Shown: one piece after another, positions 1-5,026 of the stretch
Position numbering within the stretch: position 1 is the first letter of the stretch
Layout of the letters: each line of letters begins with the position of its first letter
Assembly: GCA_019454625.1 (NCBI GenBank)
Contig: JACFNY010000117.1
Span: 1 to 5,641, forward strand
From: Sphingomonadaceae bacterium
GTDB lineage: Bacteria > Pseudomonadota > Alphaproteobacteria > Sphingomonadales > Sphingomonadaceae
Reading direction: 5' to 3'
Length of the DNA stretch: 5,641 bases
Made by a program: the position numbers and the translations under genes
The notes under the pieces: model-generated
Told to the model about the DNA's origin: nothing
What the model saw: only the letters and a program-made list of their open reading frames with translations
Database searches by the model: none

Positions 1-549
1 GATGATCGGCACGGGCAGCTTTCCGGCCAGTTCCTGCGCGGTGATGGCGGCAAGGTTGCCGCCCGCGCTGTCGCCCGCCACGACGATGCTGGTGACGGCG
101 TGCCCGATCTCCTTCGGCGATGCCGCCGCCCAGCGCGTCGCGGCGAGGCAGTCTTCGCCCGCGGCCGGGAAGGCGTGCTCGGGCGCGAGGCGGTAGTCGA
201 CCGAGACCACGGTGATGCCGAGGCTGCGGGCGATCTCGGCGCACAGGCTGTCGTGGGTCTCGAGGTCGCCGATCACCCAGCCGCCGCCGTGGAAGTACAT
301 GAGCACGCTCTGCGGCTCGCCGCCCGCGGCGCGCGGGCCGTAGAGCCTGAGCGGGATGCGGTCGCCGTGCGGCCCGTCGATGGAAAGGTCCTCCGCCCGC
401 GCGATGTCGCCGCGCGGCAGCTCCGCCATCTGCACCATCATGCCCATCACCTGGCGCGCCATGTCGGGCTCCATCTCGTGCATCTTCGGCCCCGGCTGCG
501 CGTTCAGCATGTCGAGGAACGCCTGCACGTCTGGACGAACGAAGGTCAT
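1..549 (-). CDS. Alpha/beta hydrolase, HSL family (5' part, cut by window edge)
   Basis: The visible 183 residues are the N-terminal part of a hormone-sensitive-lipase-type carboxylesterase, which hydrolyses ester bonds of short acyl or aryl esters; the natural substrate cannot be read here. The oxyanion-hole motif HGGGW is at residues 87-91, followed by the family's VDYRLAPEHAFPAA segment (117-130), where Tyr-Arg-Leu-Ala-Pro-Glu is typical of bacterial HSL enzymes. The nucleophile elbow GDSAGG is at 159-164, with Ser161 as the catalytic serine. The catalytic Asp and His lie beyond the window. No signal peptide is visible, so it is probably cytosolic. The N-terminal 45 residues are Met-rich and helical-looking, as expected of the HSL cap region. 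The ATG is at 549-547, preceded by AGGGGAGA with 7 nt spacing. The gene is transcribed divergently from the PEP-CTERM gene. Family membership is seen directly; substrate is unknown. Confidence 0.93.
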   Translation of the reverse strand, partial: MTFVRPDVQAFLDMLNAQPGPKMHEMEPDMARQVMGMMVQMAELPRGDIARAEDLSIDGPHGDRIPLRLYGPRAAGGEPQSVLMYFHGGGWVIGDLETHDSLCAEIARSLGITVVSVDYRLAPEHAFPAAGEDCLAATRWAAASPKEIGHAVTSIVVAGDSAGGNLAAITAQELAGKLPVPII

Positions 550-556
550 CGCCGAA

Positions 557-564
557 TCTCCCCT
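557..564 (-). promoter_or_regulatory. Shine-Dalgarno of the hydrolase
   Basis: Read on the minus strand, AGGGGAGA lies 7 nt before the ATG at 549-547. This supports that start for the hydrolase. Confidence 0.7.
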
Positions 565-583
565 GTTTGCGGATTTGCCGCGA

Positions 584-612
584 AGTATCCCCGCCGCGCG
601 GCGCACCCGCAA
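584..612 (-). promoter_or_regulatory. Possible sigma-70-type promoter of the hydrolase
   Basis: On the minus strand, TTGCGG (612-607) is separated by 17 nt from GATACT (589-584). This gives about 3/6 and 4/6 matches to the -35 and -10 consensus with ideal spacing. Transcription would begin near 577, leaving a leader of about 28 nt that contains the Shine-Dalgarno. In high-GC DNA such matches occur by chance, so this is tentative. Confidence 0.33.
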
Positions 613-670
613 GTCTGTCATAGCGGCTAGGGTGCTGTCGGCGGTCTTTACATTTTGAAAAAGCGCGGTC

Positions 671-705
671 GCGTGCAAAATGCGGCCGAACCCGCTTTTG
701 CGCGC
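671..705. repeat. Long imperfect palindrome in the divergent promoter region
   Basis: Bases 671-685 can pair with 692-705 across a 6-nt loop (CCGAAC, 686-691). This gives 14 pairs with one bulged base (T681) and one T-G mismatch or wobble (674/702). The core is GCAAAA..GCGG against CCGC..TTTTGC. It lies between two divergently transcribed genes, 12 bp upstream of the -24 element at 718 and before the predicted transcription start, so a terminator role is unlikely. A binding site for a dimeric regulator of one or both promoters is the simplest reading. That role is inference. Confidence 0.5.
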
Positions 706-717
706 TCAGGCAAACTC

Positions 718-733
718 TGGCACGGCTTATGCT
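718..733 (+). promoter_or_regulatory. Sigma-54 (RpoN) -24/-12 promoter for the PEP-CTERM gene
   Basis: The sequence TGGCACGGCTTATGCT matches the sigma-54 consensus TGGCACG-N4-TTGCW at every fixed position except one (A for the first T of the -12 box). The invariant GG (719-720) and GC (731-732) are at the required spacing. Transcription would start near 744, giving a leader of about 25 nt that contains the Shine-Dalgarno at 757-764. PEP-CTERM genes are known to be controlled by RpoN with the PrsK/PrsR two-component pair in some bacteria, so the context agrees. The activator gene is not in the window. Confidence 0.75.
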
Positions 734-756
734 TGGTACCTCCCCCGTCGGGAAAC

Positions 757-764
757 AGGGAGGG
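757..764 (+). promoter_or_regulatory. Shine-Dalgarno deciding the PEP-CTERM start
   Basis: AGGGAGGG contains GGAGG with 5 nt before the ATG at 769. It favours this start over the upstream in-frame ATG at 655, which would put 38 non-signal-like residues ahead of the signal peptide and would lie upstream of the predicted promoter. CCTCCC at 739-744 is complementary to this site, but most of it lies upstream of the predicted transcription start. Confidence 0.8.
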
Positions 765-768
765 TTTC

Positions 769-1602
769 ATGCGGTACAGCAGTCTTGCCCTTGTGTTTGC
801 GTTCGCGTCGGTCGCGCCTGCGGAGGCTGCGGTCGTGAACCTCAACGACTGGACGGCCGAATCCTACGAGGCGGTTGCCAGTTTCGGTGCGGGCGTGTGG
901 ACGCCGGCGGCGGACGGCTCGTCGGTCACCCAGTCGGTGAACGGCCAGCCGACGCTCTACTACAGCGATTTCACCGCCTACGGCACGAAGGTCACCGGCA
1001 AGATCCGGGTGGCCACTTCGGGAGGCGACGACGATTTCGTCGGCTTCGTCATCGGCTACGATCCGGGTGACGTGACGAACAGCGGTGCGAACTACCTGCT
1101 GATCGACTGGAAACGCGCCACGCAGTCCTTCGACTTCGGTGCGCCGTCCACGACGCCGGGCGGGGTCGCCCAGATCGGACTCGCGGTCTCGCGCGTCACC
1201 GGCGTCCCCACGGCCGACGAGTTCTGGCAGCACACGAACTACGCCTCGCATACGGGCGGCGGCGTCTCGGAGCTGGCGCGGGGTGCAACGCTCGGCGCGA
1301 CGGGCTGGGACTTCAACACCGAATACGAGTTCACGTTCGACTTCGGCCCGAACGACCTCGAGGTCTACGTGAACGGCGTCAAGCAGATCGACATCACCGG
1401 CAGCTTCGCCAACGGTCGCCTCGGCTTCTACAACTTCTCGCAGGCGGCCGTGACCTATTCGGCGTTCACCGTCGACGAGGGCACGTTCCCGGAAGACCCC
1501 GAAGATCCGGAAGACCCGCCGACCAACGGCGTGCCGGAGCCGGGAATGCTCGGTCTCCTCGGCCTCGGCGTCGCCGTCATCGCGCTGCGCCGCCGCCGCT
1601 GA
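769..1602 (+). CDS. PEP-CTERM sorted extracellular protein with a thrombospondin C-terminal-like domain
   Basis: This 277-residue protein is exported and then processed at the membrane by an exosortase (EpsH/XrtA type), which recognises a C-terminal PEP-CTERM tripartite signal. Residues 1-20 form a signal peptide with likely cleavage at AEA|A. Residues about 24-236 resemble the thrombospondin C-terminal (concanavalin A-like beta-sandwich) domain: DDDFVGFVIGY (87-97), IDWKRATQ (112-119), FWQHT (152-156), GW(D)F (179-182) and GRLGFYNFSQ (216-225) line up with recognisable positions of that domain. The linker 241-251 is three acidic Pro-Glu-Asp units. The C terminus has the VPEP motif (255-258), a short hydrophobic helix (about 259-273) and RRRR at the end. 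There are no cysteines. The acidic Asp-rich stretches suggest calcium or glycan binding, as in the eukaryotic domain, but ligand and role are inference; PEP-CTERM proteins are commonly tied to exopolysaccharide or biofilm matrix. It has its own sigma-54-type promoter and a hairpin after it. Confidence 0.92.
   Translation: MRYSSLALVFAFASVAPAEAAVVNLNDWTAESYEAVASFGAGVWTPAADGSSVTQSVNGQPTLYYSDFTAYGTKVTGKIRVATSGGDDDFVGFVIGYDPGDVTNSGANYLLIDWKRATQSFDFGAPSTTPGGVAQIGLAVSRVTGVPTADEFWQHTNYASHTGGGVSELARGATLGATGWDFNTEYEFTFDFGPNDLEVYVNGVKQIDITGSFANGRLGFYNFSQAAVTYSAFTVDEGTFPEDPEDPEDPPTNGVPEPGMLGLLGLGVAVIALRRRR
1489..1515 (+). repeat. Three 9-bp tandem repeats encoding Pro-Glu-Asp linker
   Basis: CCGGAAGAC, CCCGAAGAT and CCGGAAGAC lie in tandem and encode (PED)3 between the beta-sandwich domain and the PEP-CTERM signal. 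The two third-position differences indicate the array is not a very recent duplication. Copy number may vary between strains. Confidence 0.8.
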
Positions 1603-1610
1603 GCCTTTCG

Positions 1611-1646
1611 TGTGGGGCTCGCAAGCCTGACCTTGTGAGCCTCACA
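1611..1646 (+). terminator. Strong stem-loop after the PEP-CTERM gene, probable terminator without a clear U-tract
   Basis: Bases 1611-1625 pair with 1632-1646 along all 15 positions (two of them G-U wobbles) across a 6-nt loop, beginning 8 nt after the stop codon. The following bases are ATAAAATCTACTTT, AT-rich but not a run of T, so it is a poor intrinsic terminator by the usual rule and might instead protect the mRNA 3' end. The right arm also contains the perfect 13-nt palindrome TGTGAGCCTCACA (1634-1646), which could be an operator for korA. Confidence 0.55.
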
Positions 1647-1665
1647 TAAAATCTACTTTGCCGAT

Positions 1666-1721
1666 GCGGTCCCGCGGGCTTAGAGATTCCGGAAAGCAAG
1701 CATAGACAGTCCCGGGACCGC
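1666..1721 (+). promoter_or_regulatory. Inverted repeat in the korA leader that could hide its ribosome binding site
   Basis: GCGGTCCCG (1666-1674) and CGGGACCGC (1713-1721) are perfectly complementary over 9 bp, with 38 nt between them. The right arm contains the only Shine-Dalgarno-like bases (GGGA, 1714-1717) and ends 2 nt before the ATG. If both arms are in the transcript, the helix would block initiation. The loop contains the palindrome TTCCGGAA (1687-1694). No convincing -35/-10 pair was found between 1603 and 1723, so the transcription start is unknown. Function is inference. Confidence 0.35.
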
Positions 1722-1723
1722 GA

Positions 1724-3598
1724 ATGGCAACCAAGCTCAAAGACCCCATGCCCGCCGAGGGCGCGGCCATCGCGCGCGACGCGGTGGTCGTCCGTTTCGC
1801 TGGCGACTCCGGCGACGGTATGCAGCTCACCGGCGGCCAGTTCACGCTGTCCACCGCGCTCGCCGGCAACGACCTCGCGACCTTCCCGGATTTTCCCGCG
1901 GAGATCCGGGCGCCGCAGGGCACGACCTTCGGCGTCTCGGCGTTCCAGATCAATTTCGGCTCGACCGCGATCGAGACCGCGGGCGACGCGCCGGACATCC
2001 TCGTCGCCATGAACCCGGCGGCGCTCAAGGTGAACCTCTCCGCGCTCCGCCCCGGCGGGCTCATCATCGCCGACAGCGGCGAGTTCAACGCCCGCAACCT
2101 CAAGAAGGCGGGCTACGAGGTCGATCCCCTGAGCGACGGCAGCCTCGCCGACTACCATCTCGTCGCCTTCGACATTTCCGCGCGCACGATGGAGTCGGTC
2201 GCCGACTTCGGCCTCGGCAACAAGGAGGCGCTGCGCTGCAAGAACATGTGGACGCTCGGCCTCGCGCTCTGGATGTTCGACCGCGACCGCCGGCCGCTCG
2301 TCGACTGGCTCAATGCCAAGTTCTCGAAGAGCCCGGTGCTGGCGGATGCCAACATCGCCGCACTCAACGCCGGCCACGCCTACGGCGAGACCGCAGAGAT
2401 CGGCACGTTCGCACGCTACAAGGTGGAGGCCGCGCCCGCCGAGGCGGGGCTCTACCGCACCGTCACCGGCGCGGAGGCGCTCAGCCTCGGCCTCGTCGTC
2501 GGCGCGAACCTCGCCGAGCTGCCCTTGTTCTTCGGCTCCTACCCGATCACGCCCGCCTCCTCGATCCTGCACACGCTCGCGCGCCTCAAGGAGTACGGCG
2601 TCACCACCTTCCAGGCGGAGGACGAGATCGCCGCCGTCTGCGCCGCCATCGGCGCCTCTTATGCCGGACAGCTCGGCGTCACCTCGTCGTCCGGCCCCGG
2701 CATCGCGCTCAAGGGCGAGGCGATCGGCCTCGCGATCATGACCGAGCTGCCGCTCGTCATCGTCAACTCGCAGCGCGGCGGGCCGTCCACCGGCCTTCCC
2801 ACGAAGACCGAGCAGTCGGACCTCTATCAGGCCGTCTACGGCCGCAACGGCGACGCGCCGCTCGCCGTGATCGCCGCGCGCTCGCCGTCCGACGCGTTCG
2901 ACGCCGCCATCGAGGCGTGCCGCCTCGCCGTGCGCTACATGACGCCGGTGATGCTGCTGACGGACGGCTACATCGCCAACGCCGCCGAGCCGTGGAAAAT
3001 CCCTGATCTGAACGGCTACGAGTCGTTTCCTGTGACATTCCATGAAGAGCAGCCACCCGAGGGCGTGGAGCTCAACCCCTACGCCCGCGACGCGAAGCTC
3101 TCGCGCCCGTGGATCAGACCCGGCACGCCCGGCCTCATGCACCGCATCGGCGGCATCGAGAAGAGCTTCAACTCCGGCCACATCGACTATTCGCCCGCGA
3201 ACCACCAGAAGATGACCGACACGCGCAAGGCGAAGATCGACGGTATCGCCGGCGACATCCCGGAGCAGGACGTCTGCCTCGGCGCGCCGGGCGAACGCCT
3301 CGCCGTCGTCGGCTGGGGCTCGACCTTCGGCCCGATCCATCAGGCCGTGCGCCGCGCCCGTGCGAACGGCGCCAGCGTCGCCCACATCCACATCCGCCAC
3401 ATCTGGCCGCTGCCGGGGAATCTCGGCGATCTTCTGAAGACTTACGACCGTATCCTCGTACCCGAGATGAACACGGGGCAGCTCAAGACCCTGCTGCGCG
3501 ACCAGTATCTCGTGGACGCGAAGCCGCTCAACAAGGTCTCCGGCCAGCCCTTCAAGATCGCCGAGATCGAGGCCGCTATCGAGGGAGCCCTCGCATGA
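1724..3598 (+). CDS. korA: 2-oxoglutarate:ferredoxin oxidoreductase, fused gamma-alpha subunit
   Basis: With KorB this subunit catalyses the reversible, CoA-dependent oxidative decarboxylation of 2-oxoglutarate to succinyl-CoA, reducing ferredoxin, in the cytosol. The 624 residues comprise three parts. The gamma domain (about 18-200) begins with VVVRFAGDSGDGMQLTGGQ and includes PQGTTFGVSAFQ. The alpha domain I (about 245-425) carries the YPITPAS motif (273-279) that lines the 2-oxoacid/CoA site, then SSSGPGIALKGEAIGL (321-336) and RGGPSTGLPTKTEQSDL (351-367), which is typical of KorA. Domain II follows (about 525-600, AVVGWGSTFGP, HIRHIWPLP). Length and fusion match the two-subunit KorA type known from Mycobacterium and Magnetococcus, not the short archaeal subunits. 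The start ATG has only a weak GGGA nearby; an in-frame ATG at 1748 is an alternative. It overlaps korB by 4 nt (ATGA), so translation is probably coupled. Substrate preference for 2-oxoglutarate rather than another 2-oxoacid is inferred from family resemblance. Confidence 0.93.
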   Translation: MATKLKDPMPAEGAAIARDAVVVRFAGDSGDGMQLTGGQFTLSTALAGNDLATFPDFPAEIRAPQGTTFGVSAFQINFGSTAIETAGDAPDILVAMNPAALKVNLSALRPGGLIIADSGEFNARNLKKAGYEVDPLSDGSLADYHLVAFDISARTMESVADFGLGNKEALRCKNMWTLGLALWMFDRDRRPLVDWLNAKFSKSPVLADANIAALNAGHAYGETAEIGTFARYKVEAAPAEAGLYRTVTGAEALSLGLVVGANLAELPLFFGSYPITPASSILHTLARLKEYGVTTFQAEDEIAAVCAAIGASYAGQLGVTSSSGPGIALKGEAIGLAIMTELPLVIVNSQRGGPSTGLPTKTEQSDLYQAVYGRNGDAPLAVIAARSPSDAFDAAIEACRLAVRYMTPVMLLTDGYIANAAEPWKIPDLNGYESFPVTFHEEQPPEGVELNPYARDAKLSRPWIRPGTPGLMHRIGGIEKSFNSGHIDYSPANHQKMTDTRKAKIDGIAGDIPEQDVCLGAPGERLAVVGWGSTFGPIHQAVRRARANGASVAHIHIRHIWPLPGNLGDLLKTYDRILVPEMNTGQLKTLLRDQYLVDAKPLNKVSGQPFKIAEIEAAIEGALA

Positions 3599-4635
3599 AC
3601 GTCGCCGCCCCCCTGAAGGCCCCGCTGAAACCCGCCGATTTCGCCACCGATCAGGAGGTGCGCTGGTGCCCCGGCTGCGGCGACTACGCCATCCTGAAGG
3701 GCGTGCAGCGCACGATGGCGGAGCTCGGCGCGCGGCCCGAGAACACCGTGTTCGTCAGCGGCATCGGCTGCTCGTCGCGCTTCCCGTACTACATGGCGAC
3801 CTACGGCTTCCACACCATCCACGGCCGCGCCCCCGCGATCGCGACCGGCGTGAAGCTCGCCAACCCGGAGCTCGACGTGTGGCTCGTCACCGGCGACGGC
3901 GACGGCCTCTCCATCGGCGGCAACCACATGCTGCACCTGCTGCGCCGCAATCTCGATTGCCAGGTGCTGCTGTTCAACAACGAGATCTACGGCCTCACCA
4001 AGGGCCAGTATTCGCCGACGAGCCGCGTCGGCACGCGCACGCCCTCCACGCCGTTCGGCTCGGTGGACCGGCCCGCGAACCCGTGCGCCTTCGCCATCGG
4101 CGCGGGCGCCCGCTTCATCGCGCGCTGCATCGACACCTCGCAGAAGGAGATGCCCGGCATCCTGAAGCGCGCCCACGCGCACAAGGGCACGAGCTTCGTC
4201 GAGCTCTACCAGAACTGCATCGTCTACAACGACGCGGTGTTCGAGCCGTTCACCGCGAAGGCGAACGCCGCCGAGAACCAGCTCTGGCTGGAGCACGGGA
4301 AGCCGATGCTCTTTGCGGGCGGCACCAAGGGCCTCACGCTCAACCGGCAGGATCTCCGCCTCGAAGTCGTCGAGGTGACGGACGGCGGCTGGGAAACGGC
4401 GGGCGTCATCGTCCACGACGAGACCAACAAGGGCGTCGCGCAGATGCTGGTGGACATGCCGTTCCCCGGCTTCCCCATCGCGCTCGGCGTCATCTTCTGC
4501 TCGCCTGCGCCCAGCTACGAAAGCGCGCTCACCGAGCAGACGAGGACGCTCACCCAGGGCAAGATCGCCGACCTCGCCGCGCTGATCCGCAAGGGCCAGA
4601 CGTGGGAAGTGGCGGACTCGAAGCCGGACGCCTGA
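3595..4635 (+). CDS. korB: 2-oxoglutarate:ferredoxin oxidoreductase, beta subunit (TPP, 4Fe-4S)
   Basis: This is the catalytic partner of KorA; it binds thiamine diphosphate and one [4Fe-4S] cluster that passes electrons to ferredoxin. In its 346 residues the four expected cluster cysteines are present: Cys25 and Cys28 in WCPGCG, Cys59 in SGIGCSS, and Cys208 in YQNCIVYN. The TPP/Mg motif begins GDGDG (100-104) and ends with LLFNNEIYGLTKGQYSPTS (125-143), with the paired Asn at 128-129. The C-terminal part (about 225-330) is the usual KorB tail. The ATG overlaps the korA stop, and a GAGGGAG Shine-Dalgarno (3581-3587) precedes it by 7 nt, so the pair forms an operon. An open reading frame extends upstream in this frame inside korA, but that part is a shadow. 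There is no delta (bacterial-type ferredoxin) subunit, so electrons must go to a separate ferredoxin encoded elsewhere. Confidence 0.95.
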   Translation: MNVAAPLKAPLKPADFATDQEVRWCPGCGDYAILKGVQRTMAELGARPENTVFVSGIGCSSRFPYYMATYGFHTIHGRAPAIATGVKLANPELDVWLVTGDGDGLSIGGNHMLHLLRRNLDCQVLLFNNEIYGLTKGQYSPTSRVGTRTPSTPFGSVDRPANPCAFAIGAGARFIARCIDTSQKEMPGILKRAHAHKGTSFVELYQNCIVYNDAVFEPFTAKANAAENQLWLEHGKPMLFAGGTKGLTLNRQDLRLEVVEVTDGGWETAGVIVHDETNKGVAQMLVDMPFPGFPIALGVIFCSPAPSYESALTEQTRTLTQGKIADLAALIRKGQTWEVADSKPDA

Positions 4636-4637
4636 GC

Positions 4638-4657
4638 GGGCGGGGCGGGGACGGGGG
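4638..4657 (+). promoter_or_regulatory. G-quadruplex motif in the korB-DUF4169 spacer
   Basis: Four G-runs of 3, 4, 4 and 5 bases are separated by loops of 1, 1 and 2 nt, fully meeting the canonical G3+N1-7 rule with very short loops. The motif starts 2 nt after the korB stop and ends 9 nt before the next ATG, on the transcribed (mRNA-sense) strand. It overlaps the region where the ribosome must bind for the downstream gene. The same spacer also contains GCGGGC (4636-4641) complementary to GCCCGC (4661-4666), an alternative hairpin that would enclose most of the G-runs. Formation and effect are inference. Confidence 0.6.
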
Positions 4658-4666
4658 CAGGCCCGC

Positions 4667-4843
4667 ATGGCCGAACTCATAAACCTCCGCCAGAGGCGCA
4701 AGGCCAAGGCCCGCGCCGAGGCGGAGGCGAAGGCCGCCGAAAATCGCCACCTCCACGGCCGCACGCTCGCCGAAAAGCGCGCGGCGAAGGATGAAGCCGC
4801 ACGTCTGGAAAGGCACGTCGAGACGCACAAGCGCGAGGATTGA
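4667..4843 (+). CDS. DUF4169 family small basic protein
   Basis: This 58-residue protein, rich in Arg, Lys, Ala and Glu, begins MAELINLRQRRKAKARAEAE and continues with ENRHLHGRTLAEKRAAKDEA. That pattern (M-A-x-x-I-N-L-R, then an Ala/Lys/Glu helix, then N-R-x-x-x-G-R-T-x-A-E-K) is that of the DUF4169 family of alphaproteobacteria. The function is unknown. The sequence predicts one long charged alpha helix without cysteines, membrane segments or signal peptide, so it is cytosolic. It follows korB by 31 nt on the same strand and could be cotranscribed; the G-rich spacer provides Shine-Dalgarno-like G-runs but no clean AGGAGG. In some alphaproteobacteria I recall DUF4169 next to a ribbon-helix-helix gene; none follows here. 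Confidence 0.85.
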   Translation: MAELINLRQRRKAKARAEAEAKAAENRHLHGRTLAEKRAAKDEAARLERHVETHKRED

Positions 4844-4888
4844 AGTCCCGCTTTCAAACGCCTGTTTGTTCGTGCGGTCCCCCTCAAT

Positions 4889-4956
4889 CGTCATACCGGC
4901 GAAGGCCGGTATCCATAACTATGGTCGCATGGACCTAGGCCTTTGCCGGGGTGACG
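4889..4956. repeat. REP/MITE-like extragenic palindromic element ('PAKAGIH' class)
   Basis: The ends CGTCATACCGGCGAAGGCC (4889-4907) and GGCCTTTGCCGGGGTGACG (4938-4956) are inverted repeats matching at 16 of 19 positions. The left end contains its own perfect hairpin, ATACCGGC-GAAG-GCCGGTAT (4893-4912). The sequence belongs to a widespread proteobacterial type of dispersed palindrome that spuriously translates as (V)IPAKAGIH. It lies between genes, 46 nt after the DUF4169 stop, where such elements can stabilise or end transcripts. No target-site duplication is obvious. Multiple genomic copies are expected from the class but cannot be seen in this window. Confidence 0.8.
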
Positions 4957-5026
4957 GCGATTACTTAGTGTACTGCTGTTCTGCTATCAGATTGCCCGAG
5001 TGCAATTTCCAACATACGCTCAAACT

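Noticed and set aside
100..630. 176-residue plus-strand frame over the hydrolase
   Set aside because: It is antisense to the hydrolase, which shows HGGGW and GDSAGG motifs. The frame is His/Arg/Ala-rich without any domain.
738..764. CCTCCC/GGGAGG inverted repeat as an RNA switch hiding the PEP-CTERM ribosome binding site
   Set aside because: The left arm lies almost entirely upstream of the predicted transcription start near 744, so the hairpin would probably not exist in the mRNA.
655..768. 38-residue N-terminal extension of the PEP-CTERM protein
   Set aside because: It would pass through the palindrome and sigma-54 promoter and bury the signal peptide. The ATG at 769 has a strong Shine-Dalgarno.
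1656..1684. TTTGCC...TTAGAG as a korA promoter
   Set aside because: Both hexamers match the consensus poorly and the spacing is not compelling. No promoter is claimed.
1577..3400. 607-residue open frame on the minus strand opposite korA
   Set aside because: It is antisense to an unmistakable korA. Its composition (Arg, Gly, Ala, Asp, Val, no recognisable motif) is that of a high-GC antisense shadow.
3442..4887. 481-residue open frame on the minus strand opposite korB and the DUF4169 gene
   Set aside because: The same kind of shadow: it covers two real genes and their spacer, with Arg/Ala-rich low-information sequence and no domain.
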